A stretch of DNA of 64,000 bases from Tetragonia tetragonoides (lineage: Eukaryota > Streptophyta > Magnoliopsida > Caryophyllales > Aizoaceae), in assembly GCA_038025085.1 (NCBI GenBank), contig CM076154.1, positions 34,886,501 to 34,950,500 on the forward strand, read 5' to 3'. Below the pieces are notes generated by a model. It saw nothing but the letters and a program-made list of their open reading frames with translations. It was not told where the DNA came from and did no database searches. Of this stretch, positions 1 through 11,448 are shown piece by piece (position 1 is the stretch's first letter; each line of letters starts with the position of its first letter). The translations under genes were made by a program, and so were the position numbers.

Positions 1-2432
1 AGTTGTGAGACACAATATCTTCTATTTTTGTTTTGTCTACGCCTGTTCTTTTGATCAGCAACTTATTAACTCAATACTATCTTGTTGTTATTTGATCTTT
101 CAAGTAAACAGTTTCGCCTTGTTTGCTAATTTGATCTACACAAAATCTTGAATCTGTTGTTACTTTAAATATCTATGGAAGCCGGCCTGTTCTATAGTGA
201 ATATTGTGGAATTGGCCGTTAGATTTTCAAACTGAGACCTCCAAAATCATGGAGGTGACTGTCATGTAGACATGTAATAGCCTTGCTGCATCAAAATGCA
301 CTGCACCACTAGAGTAACATTAAAACATGTCTATAATCAGAAGTATGTGTTCTCAGTGTTCTGTGTCCTGTCCTGTACAAAGATTAAACACTCAATCGTC
401 TATTGTAGATTTGTTTTGCAAACAAATAAATGATATAGTACTGATGTGTTTGCCATCATACTCACATTGATTGGTTGTGGTTAATGGTGCTTTCCCTCAA
501 AATAGATGGAGAGGTTTTGTTCCTTAGTGAATGATTCAGGAACTAAACTTGTATCCCTGACATCTGCAGTTTGGTAGAAAATTCAAAACTATGTGGTTGG
601 AAGAAATGATATTTTTTCGGTCAAAGAAACTGATATTCTATGTTCCCCTATGTAACCTGGATCAATTCCTTCAGCAGTGTATGAATGATAATAACTTTTT
701 TGTTTCGGCATTCCACTCCACAGAGTCGAGAATGCATCAAATTCAGTCCTAACTTGTTATGTGAATTGGGAGTAGCTTATGGTTCAGTCCAATATTGCGA
801 AGCAATATGCTGTGTCGAGAATGTTCCTGGAAATCGAGCTGATCAAGACCTTGCTCAGTTTGAGTCAGTCATCACTTGGGTTAACCTTGTCCCAATACAC
901 CAAGTTGTTAATTTGTTATACCATCACTTCTTTGACTTCTTGATCAAATGAACTTTAAACTTTCCAATCTGCTGTTACCATATCTGAAAGCTGTCGGGTA
1001 TCAAGAGTTTGCTCAGTTTGGGTCGGTCATGGCTTGGATGGACTTTGTCCCAGTACACCACATGGTATATTACTTACAGCTTCACTTCTTTAGACAATGT
1101 GATCTCAATCTCGACATATTGTTGCTTAATTTGTATGGTGTCAGCTTGGAGGTTAGAGGGTCATTTATTGGCTTGAAGAGTCTTCTTGGGTCACGTTAGT
1201 GGATTGAGAAAATTAGTCGGGTACTGGTAGGAAAGGGTGCAGCGCAGGCGTGCAGCAGTCATGTCAAGGAATGTGAACAGGAGGAAACTGGAGGACGACA
1301 AAGTTGATGATGTCTCTGACTCGAGTTGAGCATGAAGAAGGCTTTCAAGTGTTTCAAGGCTCATGCTAAGCAGTATGTGCTCTTGTTTATACCTAAGCTA
1401 GCAGATCAAACGACAGTCTCCAAATTTATGAGTTTGCGAACAAATTTACCATAATAGATTCTCTAAATCAACAGATTGGAATCAAAAGTGAAGTTTGGTG
1501 TCTCTAGAAGGCCTTCTGCTGCTGCAATTAGCAGAATAAAGATCCTCTGAAGGCTAACAACATTTCTGAAGACTGTTTGAATAAATGAAGTTTCTCTATG
1601 TATTTGTGTAAAGGATATAATGGTTTCTTACTGACAAGCCTTCTGGCTACAAAATCACAACATAACATTCGGTCTTCAGATATACTACAACCAAATTCAA
1701 TAGTTTCATATATAGGCTGGCACCACTAATATAACTAACCCAAATTGACCCCGAATGCAAGATCAATTAGTTTGATCCGATCCAAAATTGACCTGATATG
1801 AAACAATACAGATTGACTCTTTTGTTGGGCTATATATTAAGTTTCCAATGGGTTTGGACAAGGCACATGGAGGAGAAAAGCAAAACCACGTACACTAATA
1901 TAAGTTAAGTGAGAGTCCGTCATAAAACCAATTGGTTATTATGAGAGTAGCCTACTTGACTTATTTATTAATGTTTCTTCCTCAATTATTCCGATGTGGG
2001 ACAATAGTTCTCACACACTTTAACATTATAAGTGATCGATTGCAACGACCCCTCATTGAGTAATTGTGACACTTGCAATCTCTCACTACTTTCTCCCGGT
2101 TGTGTGATGTCTGATGTCCCAAAATTCTGAAACACGAGATTCTTTCCTTGGCCGCCCAACTTTTTTTCCTTATAATTGTCCGCTTAATTTTCAAAATTAG
2201 CAACAAAAAACCAAAAATCAAAATTTGTGATTTTCCATTAAAAAAAAACAAAAAGTCAAAACTAAAAATCACTCCTAATGGGCCAACTATTGTTGTATCA
2301 AGTCTCTCATTTCAATTAAAAATAATACTCTCTCCGTTCCATGATTACGTTGACATTTGCTGGTAAAAAATAATTGTTATTCCACTTAGGCAACTTTTTT
2401 GCTTGTCAAAAAGAGGATGGAAGTGAATGGCG
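1..2432. other. Intergenic, no supported gene
   Basis: No coding sequence could be supported here. Two short open frames near 685-1199 exist mainly because of a degenerate tandem repeat. Around 1840-2010 the minus strand resembles a decayed retroelement end (a TCCCACATCGG-type motif), but no boundaries are visible. At about 2331-2345 there is an isolated Stowaway-like end (CTCTCTCCGTTCC) without a matching opposite end. Confidence 0.5.
851..1096 (+). repeat. Degenerate two-copy tandem repeat, period about 158 bp
   Basis: The segment starting TTGCTCAGTTTG at 851 recurs at 1009, and both copies run in parallel to a shared CACTTCTTT (about 927 and 1083). Conceptual translations also correspond (AQFESVITWVNLVPIHQVV against AQFGSVMAWMDFVPVHHMV), in different frames relative to the upstream stops. 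No known domain is recognised, so this is recorded as a diverged DNA duplication only. Confidence 0.6.
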
Positions 2433-2450
2433 AAAGTTTCTTAAAAATCA

Positions 2451-2655
2451 TTCAAGAGGTGTTGACCCATTAGTAAACAAGTTGCAACTTGTACACCAGG
2501 TTATGGGTTCAAACCTCCTAAGGAGCACCTACACGAATTAATTCGTGGTATACGAGAGGCCGTGCGTTAGGAAATACCGATGCCCTTTAACCACCCCAAA
2601 GATAAAGGAAGTTCCTCTTTGCCAAACCCCCAAAAAAAAAATAGCACCAAAAAAA
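2451..2655 (+). mobile_element. tRNA-derived-type SINE with 18 bp target-site duplication
   Basis: A segment of about 205 bp is bracketed by the same 18 bp sequence (AAAGTTTCTTAAAAATCA) at 2433-2450 and 2656-2673. It ends in an A-rich tail interrupted by a few bases. A B-box-like GGTTCAAACCT lies at about 2505-2515; the A-box is weak. The exact flanking repeat plus an A tail is the signature of LINE-driven retroposition. The family is not identified. It lies a few hundred bases upstream of the first F-box copy. Confidence 0.8.
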
Positions 2656-2699
2656 AAAGTTTCTTAAAAATCAAACATAAATACCGATTTGTATTTTGG

Positions 2700-5600
2700 A
2701 ACCCCACAAGCATTCTCCACACACACTCTTTAAATCATCTCATTCTCAGCCGCAGAGAGCCACCATAGCTTCCACCACCGTCAATCTCTTCGAGGCTCCT
2801 GGTTTGATCACTCCCTCCCCTGCCTCTCTTTCTCTTTCCAAACAAATTTAATTTAAAATTGTTGCAATTTTGATACATAATATTCATTGCTGGGTTTAAG
2901 TTTTATCTGAATTTACATACTCTCCAATTAATTGCATGTTCTTGGAACTAGTATATATTAACATCTGACCCAGAACCAAAAAAAAAAAAAGGGGGGGAAA
3001 TACTAGTAACTCAGAACAAGCCATGGAAACTTTCAACATGCAAACTTGGTTACACAAGCGTAAGATGAGATATGTGAGTCTCAAAGCTTCAAGAGATAGG
3101 TTAAGTGAATTACCTGATTGTGTCTTTTTTACCCACTTTAGATGCTGTCAAAACTGTTCTGCTTCGAAGATTTGGAAACCTTTGGACTTTGGTTCCCATT
3201 CTTAATTTAAATGAAGATCAATATTGTCAACTTCATGAGTATGAGTATGATTATGCTGCTAATGGGGGAAAGTATTCATCTTTGTTTTCGAAGTTCGTGC
3301 TATTTGTTCACAATGTGCTTAGTCTTCACAAAAGACCCACCATAGACAAATTCTTCCTTAAGATGAGATTCAGGAATTGGACAGTATCAGATGATGTAGC
3401 TGCAAAAATCGGTGTACAAGTGTGGATGAGAATTCTGTTAAGTAAGAAAACAAAGGCATTGAGTCTCGATATTGATGACAAAGAACGTTTATATGTGCCT
3501 GCTTCTATGTTTACAAGTCAATCTCTTGTTACGCTACAGTTGATACTGTGTACAATCAAAGTTCCAAGTCGAGTTCACATGGGGTCTCTAAAGAATTTAG
3601 AGCTCAATCATGTTAATGTGGAAGACGGCAACATAAATGAATTTGTATCTGGCTGCCCCTCTCTTCAAAAGGTTGTTCTCGACAATGTTGAAGGTGAATT
3701 TGATGGAGACTTGAGCTTCTCTAACCCGAGCATTGAAAAATTAGAAATTTCGGACTTGTACCGAAGTTTACCATGGAAAATCAATTGCCCAAACATAAGG
3801 ATTATGGATTTTTATGTGCATCTGTCTGCTGTGGAAGTTATTAATGTTCCATCCGTCCGTGAACTGACCCTTGGCTATTTTGATTATGATGAGTTCCAAC
3901 AAGAGGATGCTCATGTGTTTAAAAGGTTTCTGGAGCGGTTTCAAAATGTTGATGTTTTGACACTTACAGAGGAAGCTGTACCAGTGAGTTCTTTTCCTGA
4001 CACTGTTCACTATTGCTGTTTTGGTTTCTATTGTATATCTGCTACTTGCTTGCAAGACGATAATCATATATCCATATTGAGAATTGTTAAATAAATAGTA
4101 CAAAATTTCATGGTGGGGGTGTTGGATGATTGTTCAATATTTATGTGATGTCTCTTCTTTAATCAAGGACCAATTGATCTGTATGAGCTGTGGTGAAACT
4201 GAAATTGACCAGTTGATTGAATAACATTAGTGGATGTGACTGTTTCTTATTTAGACATGAAACCATCATTTTACAAGTGAAGGAATAAATGAGATTACTA
4301 ATTTATGCTTGCCATTTTTGTTTCAGCAATTGCGTTATTGTTTGATGAAGAATGTGGACTTTCCAAGAAATAGATGGAAGCGCGTTGTTCTGCAGACAAT
4401 TCAGGAACCTGATATTCCAGACGTCTGTAGTTTGGTTAGAAGTTCACCATGCTTGGAAGAGCTTATAATACATGTTGACTTCTCCACACCAATGCGTTTA
4501 ACAGAGGTAATAAGTCTGTTTCTTACATCAACTTACCTTGACGATTTTTCTATTCAGGTTTAATTTTGCTTATAACACTAAGACATGCATGTAAAATACC
4601 AGGGTAGCAATTTGGTCTTTCAAGAGGCTTTTACCCCTTGTGTCGCAACACATCTCAAACTTGTCTCAATGCATGGGTATGCAAAGCCTTTTGAGCGCGC
4701 GCTTCAATTAATTGAGTTTTTTCTTATGAGTGCTGTCAACTTGGATAAATTGGTATTATCCTCCGATCGAAGATTCCTAATAACTGCAGCTGAGGAAGGA
4801 CAGTTTTTCAAGCAATTATTGAACTTCCCAAGGGCCTCAACAAAGGCAAGAATTGTGTTCGGATGAGATTATGTCAATTGAGTTGGAGGTATTGTCTATA
4901 TTTTACTTTTGAAATTGCACAATGTCAATACTAAACTATGCGTGACCTGCACAAACACAATTATGCATCAGATCTGTATGCACAATGGATCAATTTGTTC
5001 ATACAACTACTAGTACGGAGATGTACCTCGTGGTGTGGTGCTGGTGCATGGTCCTGTATGTGGATTAAGCAAAGGTTGACAGAATTTTGGAGCCAATAAC
5101 TTTATGATGTAACTTTTGGATCTTTAAAGGATGTGAATATATTTAGTGGGAATGTGGATTGTGGATATAATTGATTAATGAAGCTAGTTTAATATATGTA
5201 AATTTCAATCACAGAATAAACATCAAAGAGGCCGACACATTGCATTTGCCCGTTTTGATACATTTCAATATTGAATTTGCCCTCCTTCACTATGCTAAAA
5301 AAACGATAAACATTGCGGCCCCATTTCAATATCATTGAAGATGTACCCCAAGGTGACTGGGAGGGCAACAAGAGGTCACCCATTTTGATTAGAAGGTGAG
5401 ATTTTCAATCATGGAAGGCAACTTGTGTCACCCTCGTTGGTCCAGAATCTTGTAATGATTTTCGCGCAGTGTAGGTTCTCCTGAAATCTGAGTGAGTCAG
5501 TGCAACTTTCACTGCTTTGCGTTTGATGACTCATGATAATTGACAATGGATGTTAATAAGATCAAAATGACAACTTGGTTAAACCTTATATAAGCATCTC

Positions 5601-6600
5601 TGACGGTTTTGATTTGTTTCTTGTGGGCATTCGTTTGGTTGTTTTAGTAGTTTTAATAGAATGTGTAGCTCTGTGTTCGTTAAAATTGTTTTCAGCACTG
5701 TGCATCTGATCTCGTGTTATATTTTGGAGCACTTGTGGAAGTTACACTGGTATTCTGTCTTATCTCTTTCTGTCCGGATACATCCCTTCAAGAGTTCTAG
5801 TATGGTAATGGAATCGAAAATGGACATTTTGCTAGAATTCAAAACTATTCAGGTCAAAGAGAGGTCCATTGAATTGTTTGAGAATTGAGGCTATGATTCG
5901 CTACTGATGTTTTGAAGCTTTGAAGTACCATATCAGATTCCAATTGCCCTGACCTGTAGTCTGTAGAGAAATAGATTCAGACATGCAGAACGTATACGTC
6001 TGCTATCTTAACGAAAGTCACAATGCCAGTTCTTTCATTTTGAAACTATTATGTTATCATCAAAGTTTCTTGTTATCCAAGTTGCTCCAGGGACCAGAAC
6101 CGTTTCTGAGAAGCCTGAATTTGCGGCCTGGAATATTACTCGAATCTGGCCTGAACTGAATTTATTACTGACATCGTCTTCAATTTTGATTTATATAACC
6201 AACAGTCATGGACGGTGTTTGTTTTGTTGTGTGAAATAATTAGATGGTCTGAGATTTGACTTTTTAGAAGTACTGTGGGGTAGTCACCAATTGACTTGTG
6301 ATGAAACAATACAGGAACTATCTTAATTAGAAGTAGAATGCCTTACTGGCTTACTCTGTAGGAGTGATGCATAGGAATCATGTATGGCAGGTCAGTAATA
6401 CTCCTAATCAATGAGCTTTATAGCTTGTTGGAAGCTAGTATGTTCAGAGTTTAGACGTGTGTGTGCAATATACTGCAAACCACAGTAGGATAGTCTAAAT
6501 CATGTTTAACATTGCTTCGAGCCCTTTTGCTAATGTATTCAACTTATAGAGACTTCCACCAATATGACATATACACTGATCAAAGCTAATACATGCTTGG
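2700..6600 (+). repeat. Arm 1 of large inverted duplication (F-box unit)
   Basis: This arm holds an F-box gene copy plus about 1.7 kb of 3' flank and matches the reverse complement of about 7590-11500. Anchors in the flank include TTGGAAGCTAGTATGTTCAG (from about 6429), TAGGATAGTCTAAATCATG (about 6487) and CAATTGACTTGTGATGAAAC (about 6288). Each has a near-identical reverse-complement counterpart in arm 2, in mirrored order. Divergence is clearly visible, so the duplication is not recent. Outer boundaries are approximate. Confidence 0.7.
3023..4866 (+). pseudogene. F-box/LRR/FBD gene copy 1, F-box broken by a 17-nt deletion
   Basis: This is a three-exon F-box/LRR/FBD copy, a family that supplies substrate receptors of SCF ubiquitin ligases. 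Exons are about 3023-3983, 4327-4506 and 4603-4866, with GT-AG introns in phase 0. The N-terminus keeps DRLSELPD, and the reading then breaks. Compared with the intact copies, 17 nt of the F-box core are missing at about 3118-3135, so TLDAVKTVLLRRFGNLWTL continues in another frame. Downstream the LRR region is open, as is the FBD region (KRVVLQ...LEELIIHVD...LKLVSMHGY...STKARIVFG). The only start for the downstream frame would be a non-ATG codon at 3105. It is probably a pseudogene; an F-box-less LRR/FBD protein from a later ATG cannot be excluded. Confidence 0.85.
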
Positions 6601-6640
6601 CCTTGGTAACAAAATCACAATATGAATGCCTAGTTTGCTT
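4867..6640 (+). other. 3' flank of F-box copy 1 (duplicated unit)
   Basis: No gene is seen. Much of this stretch is homologous to the flanks of other copies: the block near 5430-5460 (TTGTAATGATTTTC) corresponds to 42960-42990, 58840-58860 and 63765-63785. The block near 5545-5580 (GACAATGGATGTTAATAAG) recurs after copies 5 and 6 and, inverted, near 8825-8865. Confidence 0.6.
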
Positions 6641-7589
6641 TACCTCTTAACAAAATTTCGGACTCCACTCTGTAGCAGCTGTCCAACTGGGAGGAGGAGG
6701 CCGCATACACAGAAACTGACATGTCTGCACCCAAACCTGTTCGGAAAATTGGCAACAGAAATACTGTACTGATACAACCTGAATCAGTAGAGATCCGCTC
6801 TGTGCAGTAGTTTTTTTTTTTTTTTTTGACAGAAGGGAAATAGTACAATACAGTTAATGTGCTAAACATTCCTTTACTAGCTCTAGCAGCCAAGGAATGA
6901 GTAGCTCCATTACAATTTCTAGGAATATACTTAATAGAACAGCAAATAAACGATAGATTTTAAGGATACAATGTCTTCCACCATGGTCTGGACTCGAAAG
7001 GGAGCAGTACCAATTCCTACACCATACCAGCTTAGACAATGTTTTCTCGATCCAAGGGAGTGAGGGTGCATATGTCGCCTTAGCACTGAAAGGAGGAGAA
7101 TCAACCTAATGTCTCTCCATTATCAGTAAGCTGCACACATATACAAGCCTTAATTACTTGGGAGCGAGTTGTAGGAGTTTCCTGAAACTCCATAAGTGAT
7201 CTGATAACTTGACAGTTCTACATACGTTCCGAAAATGTGCCTGATGCATATACGTCTTATGAACACCCAGAGAGTATTTGCTGTCCTGTGATTGAAAAAT
7301 AAACCACAGTAGTTTCATGGTGATTTGTGTGATTTTGGAGCAACTGAAAAGACCTATCATCTGTATTTTATTTATTTTTTTAATCTTCCAAACACTGATA
7401 GATTAAAAACAAGTGATTTCTTAAGTGATTAAAAACAAGTGAATTTCTCAGCTCCAGGAGATACTTGAGTGAATTGATAAGTGCTGGTATTGACTTGTTA
7501 GTCTATCTTACTAGGCAAAGTTCACATTTATTGACAACTTTGGTAAAATAATACAATCACAGAACTATAGAAGCCATGAAACAAAAGGG
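6641..7589. other. Spacer between the inverted-duplication arms
   Basis: No supported gene or element. It contains a T-rich tract near 6810-6828 followed by GACAGAAGGGAAATAG, which could be the 3' end of a minus-strand retroposed fragment, but no target duplication was found. Confidence 0.35.
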
Positions 7590-7929
7590 CTAGAAGCAAC
7601 ATGCAGCATGATCTATACTATCCTACTTTTTTTAGAATGTCTGAACATACTAAAGCTTCCAACAAGATGCAAACCGCGATAAGAGTATTAATGAGTAGTG
7701 ACCTTCCAAGTTCCAACCATGCATGATTCTAAATCAAGTATAATCCCTGTTTCATCAGAAGTCAATTGGTGACGACCACCACCCAGTATTGTCAAAAACC
7801 TGGTCGCAACAATGTTCCCAGAACACCTAAAACCATCACATAACATTACAAAGGCCGTGCATCTGAACATCTGCATCCCTTTGTCAAATAGAAATCCTCT
7901 TTTTGCTATGTCAGAAAGACCTAATAACT

Positions 7930-8115
7930 TTAGCGTACATGAACAATTCTTGGGAACACAGTCCCACTACAATCACAAACGAAAGACAAGACAGGAGCTT
8001 TTAATCGTGTCATTCAATACAAGTTGTTGACACTCCTCTTCTTTGGTTGCTGCTTCCTTGGCCAAGGTGTCTGCAAGATGGTTGGACTCCCTAAACTGGT
8101 TATCTGAAATCCCTC
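7930..8115 (-). pseudogene. Remnant of LINE-type RNase H C-terminus
   Basis: The minus-strand translation at about 8000-8110 reads FRESNHLADTLAKEAATKEE. This matches the terminal block of plant LINE RNase H domains (typically REANxxADxLAK, carrying the last catalytic Asp). An in-frame stop precedes it and the rest of the domain is not recognisable. It lies about 1.7 kb downstream of F-box copy 2 in the same orientation. Confidence 0.55.
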
Positions 8116-9796
8116 AAACTGTGTCATGAAGGCCCTGCATTGTTTGATGACGTTAGTCAGATAACTTCCTCTCCCAATAAAATTAGAAAATCAATATGCA
8201 TGTCAGTGATAACTTGGTTCAGACCTCATGCCCGCAATCATTCAGCCAATCAGGCTACAAATTTCAGGCGTCTCACAAGTCACAACGATTCTGGGGCAAC
8301 TGGGATAACAAGAGAAATTTTGACGAAACATAAATTTTCAAAATAAAGGAACTGCAACTGGCACTGTGATCTGAGTTCTGTTAAGATTCTATTCCTCTAC
8401 AAGGCAAGTCCGGAATCTGGTATGATACTTCAAAGCTTCAGAAATTTCAGTGGTAAACCATACCCTTAATCCCAAACAACTCTTGCTACCAAATCAATCA
8501 CAGTTCACTTGATCACAAATTAAGCCTCTAGAAGTTCCCCTGATAAACCTTTTTTCTTTCACCTGAATAATAGTGATCGCTAGCGAAATATCCATTTATA
8601 AATACCATACCAGCACGGTAGAAGGGATGTATCAGGACAGGAGGACTGGGGGAGATAAGAAAGAGTAGCAGTGTAATTGCCAAAAGCGCTCCTAAATTAT
8701 AGCTAACATTCAGTAATGCAGTGCTCAAAAACAAATTTGATAAACCCAAAGCCTAGTACAATAATGCAAACAAATACCCTCAAGAAACAATTCAACTTCA
8801 TCGAAGAATGCTTACAAAAAGTCTAACCAGGTTGTCATTTCAACCTTATTAACATCCACTGTTAAGTGTCATGACTCACCAAACACTAAGCAGCAGCCAC
8901 ATGAGTAGATACACTCAGATTTCATTAGAACATTCACTCGTTAAGATTCATTATATATGGACTTATATTTAAACAGTAGTACTATTAAATTGTTCACATA
9001 GGTACAAACGCCCAAGAGATAAGCTCTCATTCTCCAATTAAAATTCACCATATAACAACCAAATAATACTCACAATACCCAGTGCACCCCTGCAAAAGGC
9101 CTATATATATATACCAACTTTTACAAGTCCTTCCTTCATAATGAATGTCCTAACTCCTACACCCTTTTTGAGCAATGGTAGTTGCCATAAGATCAAATTT
9201 TTATCCTTTGATTATAGCCAGAGAACCTTTACCATTCACTACAACATTATGGATCAAAGAGGGAGACAAAAGTTGCCTTCCTTGACCGAAAACCCGCCTT
9301 CTTGGCCTAAAACTATCAATCTCTGTTGCCCCATCAGCCATCTTCCTAGCTTCGTTGTGCTAGCTAGAAGGGTGACATCTTCAATGATATTCAAAGGGGG
9401 GCACAATATGTTATTTTTCTAGCATAGTCAAGGAGGGCAAACTGGCTAGCCATCTTATTCTATGAATTGTATAAAAAAACCAAAATGCAATTTGACGCCC
9501 TCTTTAATGATTTTAAATTTTCATAACTAAATAAACCATATGATAATAAGGCTTCACTAATTATATCCACAATCTGGATTCCTAATAATAAAAAAAACTT
9601 AAAACTCATATGTCATATCAATTAAAGAACCAAAACTTACGTCATAATGTTAGGTGTTGATCTAGTATGAACAAATGACCCATTGTGCATAAAATGCCAT
9701 CTTTTTGGCTGTATATGTAATGTAGTTTGAGGGTATTATTGTTAAACTCCAAAACAAGTTATCCAAACAATACCTTCCAATTCGTTTGTCATGATA
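8116..9796. other. 3' flank of F-box copy 2, no supported gene
   Basis: Duplicated-unit flank on the minus strand. The open frame at 9141-9422 lies antisense to this flank and shows no recognisable domain. Nothing else could be supported. Confidence 0.45.
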
Positions 9797-11448
9797 TCAT
9801 TCAAACACAATTCTTGCTTTCGTTGAGGCCTTTGAGAAGTTTGATAGTTGCTTGAGAATATTTTGTTTCTGATGTGTTGAAGTTATCCGGCCCCACGGGC
9901 TAGAGAACATTTGCAATTTATCCAAGGTGACCGCACTCTGGAGCAGAAACTCAACTAATTGAAGTTGACCATCGGAAGGCTTCTCACACACATGCATATA
10001 AACAAGTTTGAGATGGGGTGCCACACAAGGAGAAGAAACCTCTTGTGAGATCAAGTTTCTATCCTGATTTTACATGAATAACTCAGCGTTATAAGCAGCA
10101 CCGGAAGACTTACCACTTTTAAACACGATAATTCGACATAGTCCATATGTACTATAAGTTCTTCCAAGGATGGTGAATTTCTGACCAAACTACATATGCC
10201 AGCAATAAGAGTATCCTGAATCGACTTCAGAATAACACGCTTCCATCTATTTTGTGGAAAGCCCATATTCCTCATCAAACCATAAGTCAATTGCTGAAAC
10301 AAAAAAGCCAATCATATCAGTAATCTCATTTAATCCAGTTTGCAAATCATAGATTTACTTCTAACCTAAACTATGAATAGTCAAATCCAAATAGAAGAAG
10401 GTATCTTAAAAGCCAAAAAAACAAAAGCAAGCGGTTCTCTTAAGAAGGTAAAATGGGAGAAAAACTCACTGGTACAGCTTCCCTTGTAAGTGTTAATACC
10501 TCGACATTTTTAAACCCTTCCATAAACCTTTTAAACACATGAGCATCTTCTTCACGGAGCTTATCATAATTGAAAAAGCCGATGGTCAGTTCACGGACTG
10601 ATGGAACATTAATAGCTTCCACAACATGTAGATACACAAACAAAACCAAAATCTTTAGATAGGGGCAATTGATTGTCCATGATGGCGTTGGGTACAAGTC
10701 CCAAATTTCCAACTTCTCGATCCTCGGAGAAGAGAAGCTCAAAGCTTGGAAACTATCGCATGTGCCTTCAACATTGTCGAGTACAAGCTCTTGAAGAGAG
10801 GGACAGTAAGATACAAATTCATTTATGTTACCACCTTCCAAAATAACATGGTCAAGCTTTAAAGTTCTTAGAGACCCCATCTGAACTCGACTTGGGAGTG
10901 TCATTGTACATAGTATCAAGTCTAGCCTAACAAGAGATTGACTAGTAAAAATAGAAGGAGGCACAGATAAAAGTCCTTCGTTATCAATATCAAGAGTCAA
11001 TGTCTTTACTTCTTTACTTAACATATATTTCATCAGCACATCTAAGGCTATCAAAGCAGCTGCCTCGTCTTGTTCAGTCCATTTCCTAAATGACATCTGA
11101 AGAAGGAATTTGTCGCTGGTGGGTCTTTTTGAGAAGTATCAGTACATTGTGAACAAATAGCAAGAACCGCGAAAACAAAAATAATTATCATATTCCTTAT
11201 CAGGATCATCAAACCCATATATATGACATCGTTCACAAAATTGATCTTCACTTAAATTAAGGGTGTCAACTGTAAGTCCAAAGATCACCAAATCTGCTAC
11301 ACAAGACAGTAGTTCTAACAGCATCTAAAGTCGGCAAAGAAGACAATATTTGCACAAGCACTTCATCAGGCAATTCACTTAACCTATCTCTTTCGATTTC
11401 GCCTATACATTCCTCCAAACCCTTATGCTTTTTAGACCCAGATTCCAT
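9797..11448 (-). pseudogene. F-box/LRR/FBD gene copy 2, multiple frameshifts
   Basis: Minus-strand copy with exons 11448-10470, 10293-10114 (180 bp) and 10063-9797, all GT-AG and phase 0. The ATG at 11448 opens MESGSKKHKG and an intact F-box (DRLSELPDEVLVQILSSLPT...). The reading shifts after RFGDLWT (about 11270), again near the FxRFxxFVHNVL block (about 11170) and again near the KRPTSDKF block (about 11120). From about 11096 the LRR part is open to the donor. Exons 2 and 3 encode a complete FBD region ending STKARIVFE. At least three frame changes within about 150 bp make a functional full-length protein unlikely. It is the only cluster member on the minus strand. Confidence 0.85.

Noticed and set aside
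685..1199. Two overlapping open frames of 88 and 83 codons as possible small genes
   Set aside because: They overlap a degenerate tandem repeat, start from non-ideal contexts, are in different frames and show no recognisable domain.
2451..2530. Functional tRNA gene
   Set aside because: Only a B-box-like match; no cloverleaf could be drawn, and the A tail with target duplication identifies a SINE.
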